The position numbers were made by a program, and so were the translations under genes. Shown one piece after another: positions 1 through 4,971 of a DNA stretch of 5,542 bases. Numbering within the stretch: the first letter of the stretch is position 1; every line of letters begins with the position of its first letter. The DNA comes from Balneolaceae bacterium (lineage in GTDB: Bacteria > Bacteroidota > Rhodothermia > Balneolales > Balneolaceae): positions 1-5,542 of the forward strand of contig PWFZ01000237.1 of the NCBI GenBank assembly GCA_003555185.1. The letters run 5' to 3'. The notes under the pieces were generated by a model that saw nothing but the letters and a program-made list of their open reading frames with translations, ran no database searches and was not told the DNA's origin.

Positions 1-111
1 ACAGCGGTACCGCTCGTTTCGCGGATCGTTAATTATATTTTCTTGTCCAAATCCCCCCGCTACAGGAACTCCCATTGATGTGCCGGTTCCTAAAAATGTA
101 CATTTCATCAT
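1..111 (-). CDS. MBL-fold metallo-hydrolase, PhnP/RNase Z-like (N-terminal 37 codons, cut by window edge)
   Basis: The minus strand opens with ATGATGAAATGT and stays open to base 1, giving 37 codons. The protein begins MMKCTFLGTGTSMGVPVAGG and continues to a DPRNERYRC stretch at residues 29-37. The short first strand followed by GTGTS-x-GVP and then DPRN-x-R-x-R is the N-terminal signature of the PhnP/RNase Z-like branch of metallo-beta-lactamase hydrolases. The HxHxDH zinc motif would lie outside the window. Many relatives carry a Cys-x-Cys-x2-Cys structural-zinc loop between GVPV and DPR. Here the loop is AGGFGQENIIN with no cysteine, so this is a loop variant. The start abuts the stop of the upstream 98-codon gene (TAAATGATG), so the two are almost certainly co-transcribed. 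Either of the two consecutive ATGs (111 or 108) could be used. The substrate (phosphodiester, nucleic acid or other) cannot be deduced. Confidence 0.85.
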   Translation of the reverse strand, partial: MMKCTFLGTGTSMGVPVAGGFGQENIINDPRNERYRC

Positions 112-408
112 TTATAATTCTTCAACTGAATCTTCCGGCTCCTTAAAACGATCTAATCGGTCCCACAGTTCTTCCAGGCTTTTTCGGACTGCAGGTTTAA
201 TAAAAATTTGATCTGCATCAATTGAACGTAATACATTTGCTAAAATGCCCGCTTGTGATTCAGCAGGTTTATTTTTGTTAATAACGATCAGTTTTTCCCC
301 TTCTATAACACATTGGTCACCCCGAAAGCTCCCGCGTTCTTTACGTATGGAATAACCTGATTTTTCGCAGAGTGACTCCAATTCCAATATTAGCTTTTCA
401 ATTTTCAT
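112..408 (-). CDS. Small hypothetical protein (98 aa), operon partner of the MBL hydrolase
   Basis: This is a 98-residue soluble protein with no signal peptide or membrane segment. Residues 1-18 form a Leu/Glu-rich amphipathic helix (MKIEKLILELESL). A basic/Gly turn (RKERGSFRG, 22-30) leads into a Cys-containing beta-like segment (DQCVIEGEKLIVINKNKP, 31-48). Two more helix-like stretches follow (residues 49-65 and 74-88), and the tail is acidic. The alternating pattern and sharp Gly/Asn turns look like a real folded protein rather than a chance frame. I do not recognise a characterised family and assign no function. It begins 2 nt after the stop of the barrel gene and ends flush against the MBL start, so it is the middle gene of a tight three-gene operon. 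No Shine-Dalgarno sequence is visible, so its translation may be coupled to the upstream gene. Confidence 0.8.
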   Translation of the reverse strand: MKIEKLILELESLCEKSGYSIRKERGSFRGDQCVIEGEKLIVINKNKPAESQAGILANVLRSIDADQIFIKPAVRKSLEELWDRLDRFKEPEDSVEEL

Positions 409-410
409 AG

Positions 411-1154
411 TTAAAACGCATATCCAACAGTTATGGCATGTGACGTATATCGGTAGTCATTTTCATTGCCTTCAATGTCATAATTTCTGTAGTCAAAATC
501 ATATCCAACGCTAAGAGAGTTTTGTCCAATAATATCATTGAAGTAAAGCCTGACTTTACCATTTGTTCTGAACAATGATCCCCCAAAAAGTGCTCCCTGA
601 GAAAAACTGAATCCATAATTTGGAGTAACACGGGCAGCAAAATCGACGCGATCGGCGAGTCGTGCTCTGGAGCTAATCCCTGTTCCAAAAATCAATGAAC
701 TTTGCTGAAAATCATTTGAAGACTCATTAGGCTGAGCTCGTTTAAGGTCTGTGATGATCTGGAAGGGTACAGATAAGATAAACCGTGGCGATCGGACAAT
801 GGGTGTGTCATTATATAATATCGCGTTGATGTTTATGTACGAGGTTTCATTCATTCCGGTAATTCTACCTCCAAAACCTGCGCTAAGATGAAGCCCCGGG
901 TTTTCCAGATGAAAGCGAATAATATTACTGTTAAAGTTTGCCTGATCCTGCGGGGCTACATCTTCACCGGTAAATTCAAAATCAGCAATTTCCCAGGAAA
1001 TTCCGATTAATGTGTATGTGCCAATGGTTCGGGTGTCTCGAGGTTCAGGATCTCCCACAGAAAACATCTGAGCATGAATGATCTGCGGAAAGAAAATCAT
1101 TAGCATTAATAATATTTTAGATAGCTTTAGGGGAATGTTTTTAATAGTATGCAT
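411..1154 (-). CDS. Outer-membrane beta-barrel-like protein, function unknown
   Basis: The 247-residue product starts with a classic Sec signal peptide: basic n-region to K13, a hydrophobic core (ILLMLMIFFPQII, 14-26), and probable signal peptidase I cleavage after A28 (IIHA|QM). The mature part has alternating hydrophobic/polar stretches typical of amphipathic strands, for example around 42-61, 78-99, 104-115, 122-136, 152-166, 170-184, 188-205, 212-226 and 235-247. These are joined by short Asn/Asp/Gly-rich turns, which suggests a small barrel of about 8-10 strands. The chain ends in an aromatic strand (HAITVGYAF) with a C-terminal Phe, the usual BAM-recognition feature. Mature cysteines are absent. 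No enzyme or transporter motif is visible, so pore, structural or adhesion roles all remain open. It is the first gene of the minus-strand operon and is divergent from the peroxidase gene, with start codons only 29 nt apart. Confidence 0.8.
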   Translation of the reverse strand: MHTIKNIPLKLSKILLMLMIFFPQIIHAQMFSVGDPEPRDTRTIGTYTLIGISWEIADFEFTGEDVAPQDQANFNSNIIRFHLENPGLHLSAGFGGRITGMNETSYININAILYNDTPIVRSPRFILSVPFQIITDLKRAQPNESSNDFQQSSLIFGTGISSRARLADRVDFAARVTPNYGFSFSQGALFGGSLFRTNGKVRLYFNDIIGQNSLSVGYDFDYRNYDIEGNENDYRYTSHAITVGYAF

Positions 1155-1183
1155 GGTTGATAGTTTAAACGAAATTTACTGTA
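1155..1183. promoter_or_regulatory. 29-nt divergent spacer between barrel operon and peroxidase gene
   Basis: Only 29 bases separate the two divergent start codons. This is too short to hold two complete promoters, so at least one promoter should overlap the 5' coding end of the opposite gene. A TAGCTTTA at 1122-1129 resembles the Bacteroidota -7 element (TAnnTTTG) in the peroxidase direction, but no TTG sits at the expected -33 distance. TAAATTTC on the minus strand within the spacer is similarly weak. No convincing promoter is assigned. Confidence 0.3.
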
Positions 1184-1729
1184 ATGAAAATAATAACTCT
1201 CGTATTAATTCCTTTTTTATTCATGACTGCAAAAACAGACAGTTCAGACAACGTATATAACTTTGAGTTGAGTGCTATTGATGGTAAGAATTTAACACTT
1301 GAAGAGTTTAAAGGGGATGTTTTATTGATTGTAAATACAGCGTCTAAATGTGGTTTTACCCCTCAATACAAAGAACTACAGTTACTTCACGATAAATATT
1401 CAGATCAAGGGTTTAAAGTCTTGGGTTTCCCAGCCGGGAATTTTGGTGGACAGGAACTCGATTCGGATGATGAAATTTTAGAGTTTTGTGAAATCAATTA
1501 CGGAGTTAATTTCCCGTTGTTTTCAAAAACAGAAGTTAAGGGTGATGAAATACATCCATTATTTGAGTATTTAACCACTCAGTCGAACCCGGATTTCACA
1601 GGAGACATATCCTGGAATTTTGAAAAATTTCTGATTGACAGAGAAGGTAATCTCATAAGAAGATTTAAAAGTAGAACTTCACCTGAAAGTGCGGAGTTAG
1701 TTGATGCGGTTAAAGCTTCTATAAAATAA
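1184..1729 (+). CDS. Glutathione peroxidase family thiol peroxidase, probably exported
   Basis: This 181-residue protein is of the non-selenium, thioredoxin-dependent Gpx type, which reduces hydroperoxides. The catalytic tetrad is complete: peroxidatic C56 in NTASKCGFTP, Q90 in GFPAGNFGGQE, and W144-N145 in SWNFEKFL. C102 in FCEINYGVNF lies 46 residues after C56, the same spacing as the peroxidatic/resolving pair of yeast Gpx3, so a 2-Cys mechanism is likely. The Cys usually found in the FPCNQFG motif is Ala (A84). Family members are usually about 160 residues. The extra N-terminus is a short basic start plus a hydrophobic core (IITLVLIPFLFMTA, 3-16), which reads as a Sec signal peptide with cleavage near A16. 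There is no lipobox Cys. The enzyme probably works in the periplasm and would need a periplasmic reductant. It appears monocistronic and is followed by a terminator-like hairpin. Confidence 0.93.
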   Translation: MKIITLVLIPFLFMTAKTDSSDNVYNFELSAIDGKNLTLEEFKGDVLLIVNTASKCGFTPQYKELQLLHDKYSDQGFKVLGFPAGNFGGQELDSDDEILEFCEINYGVNFPLFSKTEVKGDEIHPLFEYLTTQSNPDFTGDISWNFEKFLIDREGNLIRRFKSRTSPESAELVDAVKASIK

Positions 1730-1762
1730 ATATTTCTAGAAAAATACATCATATTGAGATTT

Positions 1763-1798
1763 AAAGGGAGATTATATTGAGATTACGAGTCTCCCTTT
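1763..1798 (+). terminator. Hairpin terminator candidate after peroxidase gene
   Basis: A perfect 9-bp inverted repeat, AAAGGGAGA (1763-1771) and TCTCCCTTT (1790-1798), lies 33 nt after the peroxidase stop. The stem has five G/C-containing pairs in its middle, but the 18-nt loop is long and the T run is only three bases and lies inside the stem. It is plausible as an intrinsic terminator or a 3'-end stabilising hairpin, but weaker than the one after the tRNA. Confidence 0.5.
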
Positions 1799-1813
1799 GT
1801 TGCTTGAAAATTT

Positions 1814-1843
1814 TATCAATACGGCTTGACAAGCTTATTGATA
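1814..1843. repeat. Interrupted dyad overlapping the tRNA promoter
   Basis: The outer arms are a perfect 8-bp inverted repeat, TATCAATA (1814-1821) and TATTGATA (1836-1843). Nested inside is a second perfect inverted repeat, GCTTG-A-CAAGC (1824-1834), sharing nearly the same centre (1828.5 versus 1829). The -35 hexamer lies in the middle. The geometry fits an operator or a cruciform-capable site, but no binding protein is identified. Confidence 0.5.
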
Positions 1844-1855
1844 CAGCCCTATATT
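1826..1855 (+). promoter_or_regulatory. Promoter of tRNA-Asp
   Basis: A consensus -35 TTGACA (1826-1831) is followed after 18 nt by TATATT (1850-1855). The predicted start is near 1862, about 45 nt before the tRNA. The same bases also fit the Bacteroidota arrangement: TTG at 1826-1828, then TATATTTA (1850-1857) against TAnnTTTG, with 21 nt between. An interrupted inverted repeat at 1814-1843 overlies the -35 box and half the spacer. Confidence 0.65.
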
Positions 1856-1906
1856 TAAGACTCTGAAAAGTTGATATTTACTCTTCAGAAAACATTTTGA
1901 AACAAT

Positions 1907-1980
1907 GGTCCGGTAGTTCAGTTGGTTAGAACGCCTGCCTGTCACGCAGGAGGTCGAGGGTTCGAGTCCCTTCCGGATCG
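1907..1980 (+). tRNA. tRNA-Asp (anticodon GTC)
   Basis: This is a complete 74-nt cloverleaf. The acceptor stem GGTCCGG (1907-1913) pairs with CCGGATC (1973-1979) with one G-U pair. The D stem is GTTC/GAAC (1916-1919/1929-1932). The anticodon stem is CCTGC/GCAGG (1934-1938/1946-1950) with loop CTGTCAC and anticodon GTC at 1941-1943. The T stem is GAGGG/CCCTT (1956-1960/1968-1972) with loop TTCGAGT. The discriminator base is G at 1980, as expected for tRNA-Asp. CCA is not encoded, since CAT follows, and must be added after transcription. Confidence 0.98.
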
Positions 1981-1984
1981 CATT

Positions 1985-2018
1985 AAAAAGCTGCTCATGA
2001 AAATGAGTGGCTTTTTTT
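1985..2018 (+). terminator. Intrinsic terminator after tRNA-Asp
   Basis: The stem at 1985-1998 pairs with 2003-2016 over 14 continuous pairs (AAAAAGC, a tandem T-G/G-T wobble, then CTCAT/ATGAG). It is closed by a GAAA tetraloop (1999-2002) and runs into seven T residues (2012-2018). It starts 5 nt after the tRNA 3' end and is the strongest terminator in the window. Confidence 0.92.
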
Positions 2019-2218
2019 GTTTAGGGGGATTAGATTGGTGAAATGCACTTTATTCTTCGCGGTTAAACCACTGGAACCGCAATGGACACAATGGTGCTCG
2101 CGATGTACGCAATGTGGATGCGACATAATGAAGGAAGATCCTTGGCGACTAAAAAAGGAGTTCCCTGAGAGCTTGAATTCTCTTTTCCAATTGGAACACG
2201 ATCAGAGGCAATGAAAGT
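2019..2218. other. Non-coding stretch with degenerate CRCRATG repeats
   Basis: About 200 nt lie between the tRNA terminator and the stop of the convergent ATP-grasp gene. A frame is open through it, but it has no sensible start or composition, so I do not call a gene. It holds four degenerate copies of CRCRATG starting at 2078, 2087, 2099 and 2108, and a perfect 12-bp palindrome TTCCAATTGGAA (2185-2196). No clear T-rich intrinsic terminator for the minus-strand ATP-grasp operon is visible. Confidence 0.5.
2078..2117. repeat. Degenerate short tandem repeat, CRCRATG units
   Basis: The units CGCAATG (2078), CACAATG (2087), CGCGATG (2099) and CGCAATG (2108) recur at intervals of 9, 12 and 9 nt. 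The last two are preceded or followed by variants of TGTA/TGG. All intervals are multiples of three, so an open frame through the stretch reads a Gln-Trp/Gln-Cys rich string, which is probably a by-product of the repeat. Confidence 0.5.
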
Positions 2219-3418
2219 TTATTTAAGGGTTCTCTGTTTTATACTGATTCTTCGACGTGTTACGAACCATATTTTCATTAATGCGGGTAGAGGGTCGCTT
2301 ATCAAATAACCTCCGGGTACAAATTTCTGGAAATATGATCCTATCCAGGCTTTTGAATTGTGCTGACGCGTTTTCATATTTTGAATAAATGCCTTGATAT
2401 CTTTTTCGAGAAATATAAACACCACACCGGGAACACTTTCTACAGCTTCAGCTTCATTTTGACCAATCATGTTCTGATAGTACATTGCTGCAAGGTTAAC
2501 TCCTGATGCGGTACCGAGATAACTCCACACGCTATTTCTTGTATGAATCTCAAAAAGTACAGGTTTTCCTGATCTGCTGTCTCTTTTAAATTGAATATTC
2601 AACAATCCTTTTAATTGAAGTTTTTCAATAATGGCTTTTGTCGTTTCCAGCATTTCACTATCTCTGACCGTCACTATATAGCTTCCCTCACCGGCTGTAA
2701 GGGGATAGGTTCTAAATTTTCTTGCTATAAAATGTCCTTTTACTTCTGATTTATCATCAGCAAATAGGTTTACGCTGTATATCTGATCTTCTTCTCCAGG
2801 AATAAACTCCTGAACGACTACGTGAGGATCAATTTTAGCGATTTCTCTGTATCTCTCGTCTAATTCTTTTTTGGTGTCACACTTAATTGCCTTTTGGTAG
2901 GCGCCCACTTTTTTTTCAAAATCACTATCCCACCAAGCCTGTTTAAATGACGGTTTGATGATGCATGGAAATTTTAAAGCAGGCATTATTTTAAAATCTT
3001 CAAGGCCGGATAAAGTCACAGATTTAGGGGAGGGTAAGCTATGCTTTTCAATAAGGTCACAAAAAAGCTGTTTATCCAATAATTTTTCTACGATCTCCGC
3101 TGGCGGGAAACTAAATAAAAACCATTCCTTTAATACTTCCTGGTTTTGGGCTATATTCAAAATTGCATGGTCATCATCACTCAATAGCACTGCTTTTTGA
3201 CCGAGTGATTTTCCAAACTCACATAGTTCTTCTATAAAACTTTCGGATTTGTAATTAGAGAAGAACAATTTATCCTTGGTGTATCGTGAGTACAATGAAG
3301 GATTATCCTTTATCTCACTGCCCACATAAACAGGAATTCCCGCTTTGCCTAAATTTTGAACCAATCCAATCTCACCAAGAACCAATGCCGGCTTCATTCC
3401 TAAAGTTATATCTTGCAA
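2219..3418 (-). CDS. ATP-grasp carboxylate-amine ligase-like protein (COG3919 type), downstream paralog
   Basis: This 399-residue cytoplasmic protein has ATP-grasp architecture. A Rossmann-like N-terminal part (MKPALVLGEIGLV from residue 8, then GIPVYVGSE) leads to LSDDDHAIL (79-87) and LLDKQ (113-117). The ATP-binding core follows: K155 in PCIIKPS, the hinge-like VVQEFIPGEEDQ (201-212), TYPLTAGEGSY (237-247), D280 in NIQFKRD, and E290-I-H292-T-R294-N295. The SDPLPAL motif near 374-380 is typical of the C-terminus of this family. Such enzymes use ATP to activate a carboxylate as acyl phosphate and join it to an amine or similar nucleophile; the substrates here are unknown. The His at 292 sits where relatives normally have the metal-binding Asn. 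The start is TTG, supported by GAGAGA 6-7 nt upstream. An ATG at 3397 (MKPALVLG) is the alternative. It is homologous over its whole length to the gene 12 nt upstream. Confidence 0.88.
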   Translation of the reverse strand: MQDITLGMKPALVLGEIGLVQNLGKAGIPVYVGSEIKDNPSLYSRYTKDKLFFSNYKSESFIEELCEFGKSLGQKAVLLSDDDHAILNIAQNQEVLKEWFLFSFPPAEIVEKLLDKQLFCDLIEKHSLPSPKSVTLSGLEDFKIMPALKFPCIIKPSFKQAWWDSDFEKKVGAYQKAIKCDTKKELDERYREIAKIDPHVVVQEFIPGEEDQIYSVNLFADDKSEVKGHFIARKFRTYPLTAGEGSYIVTVRDSEMLETTKAIIEKLQLKGLLNIQFKRDSRSGKPVLFEIHTRNSVWSYLGTASGVNLAAMYYQNMIGQNEAEAVESVPGVVFIFLEKDIKAFIQNMKTRQHNSKAWIGSYFQKFVPGGYLISDPLPALMKIWFVTRRRISIKQRTLK

Positions 3419-3424
3419 TTTTAT

Positions 3425-3430
3425 TCTCTC
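3425..3430 (-). promoter_or_regulatory. Ribosome binding site supporting a TTG start
   Basis: On the minus strand GAGAGA lies 6 nt before the TTG at 3418 and immediately after the stop codon of the upstream ATP-grasp gene. It favours TTG over the in-frame ATG at 3397, whose AGGA is directly adjacent to the ATG and thus too close. Confidence 0.45.
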
Positions 3431-4759
3431 TTAATTTTTAGTTAGCTCTTCTTCAGATTTTTCTGACAACTCTTGATTGCCATTCACTTTTTTATAAAAA
3501 CTATCTGCTTGAGAAGAGTAGGATGAAATTTGTTTTGATGTTTTAGATGATTTACGCCCAATTATACTGAGCCTGTTCATTAAAGATGATTGTATTTTAT
3601 ACAAAGCAGGCATCGGGTCTGAAAATGATGACAGAGCAAATACCCTCTCTCCACGCAGCGAATTGAACCACTGATACACGGTAAGCTTATCTTCCCTGTG
3701 ATAGTGTAAAGCAGCTAAAATATCGTGTGACAAGTTGATGTACTTTACATCGGGACGTGCTTTTATCACATCTTTTGGTTTCATTTCACTGGTCAATGAT
3801 TTGTAATACTGTTCGCCAAGATTAGCACCGGCCTTACTTCCCAGGAGGCTCCATAAACTGTTCCGAATGTGTATCTCCATAAGCATATATTCTCCTGATT
3901 TGCTGTCTTGTTTAAACTGAATATTTATTAACCCCCTTAAATCTAATTTGTCAACTATATCAAAACACAATTGCTCTACTTCCTCATTTTTTATTGTTTT
4001 GATGAAGGTTCCTGTTCCTGCAGATACCGGATAAACCCTCAACTTTTGGGCTATATAGATCCCGATTATTTTACCGGATTTGTCAGTTAATAGATTTGCA
4101 CTAAAATGTTGATCATCCTCGCCATGAATGTATTCTTGTACTACAACTGAAGGGTTAATTTTTGATATCAGGTTATAATTCTTCTTTAGTTCACCTATGT
4201 CGTCACACCTGATGGCTTTTTTATAGAAACCTAAAGTTTCTACAAACTTATTTCCCCACCAATGATGTCGCTGTACAGGTTTAATGATGCACGGATAAGT
4301 TATAACCGAGGCTACTTCTTTTAAACTCTTGACTGATTTTATCTTATAGGATTTTGGTATAGGCAGATTATGTTCTTCTGCAAACTCTGAAAATGATTGT
4401 TTGTCAAGTAGTTTCTCTACTACATCGTTGTCAGGATAATTAAACAGGTAGTACTTACGAAGACGCTCTCTATTCTTTGATATATTTAATAGGGCACGAT
4501 CATCATCGCTTAATATGACCATTTTTCTCCCAATTATTTTGCCAAGAACACACAACTCGTCGATGAACTGTTTTGAATCATAAAAAGAGAATGGAACTTT
4601 AAACCTTGCATATTTTGACCATAATACCGGACTACTTTTTAATTCATGGCCTAAAATGACCGGTATTCCGGCTCCTGCAATACTAGTTAACAATCCATTT
4701 TCTCCGATGATTAGTGCGGGGACACCTTCGTTAGCCAACTTATCAGCTATTTTTCTCAT
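3431..4759 (-). CDS. ATP-grasp carboxylate-amine ligase-like protein (COG3919 type), upstream paralog
   Basis: With the ATG at 4759 the protein has 442 residues. The frame extends to a TTG at 4819, but those 20 extra residues have no counterpart in the downstream paralog, whereas from this ATG the two proteins align almost from the start (VPALIIGENGLL against KPALVLGEIGLV). Core landmarks are LSDDDRALL (83-91), LLDKQ (117-121), K160 in PCIIKP, VVQEYIHGEDDQ (206-217), VYPVSAGTGTF (242-252), D285 in NIQFKQD, and E295-I-H297-I-R299-N300. SDPMPALYKI near 380-389 matches the family C-terminus. By eye the core is about 40-45% identical to the downstream copy. Unlike that copy it carries a hydrophilic tail rich in Ser, Lys and Glu (about 404-442) that looks disordered. 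The predicted role is ATP-dependent amide or ester-type ligation on unknown substrates. The two may act in sequence or form a heteromer; this is inference. Confidence 0.87.
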   Translation of the reverse strand: MRKIADKLANEGVPALIIGENGLLTSIAGAGIPVILGHELKSSPVLWSKYARFKVPFSFYDSKQFIDELCVLGKIIGRKMVILSDDDRALLNISKNRERLRKYYLFNYPDNDVVEKLLDKQSFSEFAEEHNLPIPKSYKIKSVKSLKEVASVITYPCIIKPVQRHHWWGNKFVETLGFYKKAIRCDDIGELKKNYNLISKINPSVVVQEYIHGEDDQHFSANLLTDKSGKIIGIYIAQKLRVYPVSAGTGTFIKTIKNEEVEQLCFDIVDKLDLRGLINIQFKQDSKSGEYMLMEIHIRNSLWSLLGSKAGANLGEQYYKSLTSEMKPKDVIKARPDVKYINLSHDILAALHYHREDKLTVYQWFNSLRGERVFALSSFSDPMPALYKIQSSLMNRLSIIGRKSSKTSKQISSYSSQADSFYKKVNGNQELSEKSEEELTKN

Positions 4760-4971
4760 ATGGTTTTTTTCTTGATTCGTTATTTCACTTATATAGATAG
4801 CAAGAATTGAGCCAACCAATAAAAAAGCCTTAACTTGATTCTAAACACCTATTTTCACTAGCTATGAATAGAGGAGATGTGTAAATCACATACATCTTTT
4901 TTGTTAGTGTTTATATTTTACCCACTATAATAATTATATGTATCTATTTAACTCTGTGATACAATCTTCTG
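4760..4971. other. Intergenic leader of the ATP-grasp pair
   Basis: These 212 nt are very AT-rich and separate the R2lox-like stop from the chosen ATP-grasp start. On the minus strand a TATAAT (4938-4933) is present, with a TTGTAT 20 nt upstream (4964-4959), a spacing longer than usual. It could be a separate promoter for the ligase pair, but the evidence is weak. A hairpin with a T run on the plus strand lies at 4875-4902. No small gene is evident. Confidence 0.35.
4875..4902 (+). terminator. Hairpin with T6 tail on plus strand, role unclear
   Basis: AGATGT (4875-4880) pairs with ACATCT (4892-4897) around an 11-nt loop and is followed by T residues to 4902. A mutually exclusive stem ATGTG/CACAT (4877-4881/4887-4891) with loop TAAAT shares the left arm. 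On the plus strand it resembles a weak terminator, but no plus-strand gene lies upstream in view. On the minus strand it would be in the leader of the ATP-grasp genes, without a T tail. Confidence 0.3.

Noticed and set aside
431..688. Minus-strand frame of 85 codons inside the barrel gene
   Set aside because: It is an alternate-frame shadow; the barrel frame has a signal peptide and a C-terminal Phe strand.
1078..1260. Plus-strand frame of 60 codons across the divergent spacer
   Set aside because: It overlaps the strongly supported starts of both the barrel gene and the peroxidase gene in another frame and has no recognisable content.
2185..2196. Palindrome TTCCAATTGGAA near the ATP-grasp 3' end
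   Set aside because: It is perfect over 12 bp, but has no loop and no T run, so it is not a terminator; with no second copy seen it is probably chance.
2017..2214. Open frame of 65 codons on the plus strand after the tRNA terminator
   Set aside because: It needs a TTG inside the terminator T run, is full of Trp/Cys/Gln from the CRCRATG repeats, and matches no known fold; judged non-coding or relic.
1907..2218. tRNA-Asp as an attachment site for an integrated element
   Set aside because: I saw no integrase gene and no repeat of the tRNA 3' end within the window; the far side of any element would lie outside it.
2955..3200. Plus-strand frame of 81 codons antisense to an ATP-grasp gene
   Set aside because: It lies fully opposite conserved ATP-grasp coding sequence and shows no family features.
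4760..4819. Longer start (TTG at 4819) for the upstream ATP-grasp gene
   Set aside because: The added 20 residues are not matched by the paralog, the start is a rare codon without a clear ribosome site, and the ATG at 4759 gives an aligned N-terminus.
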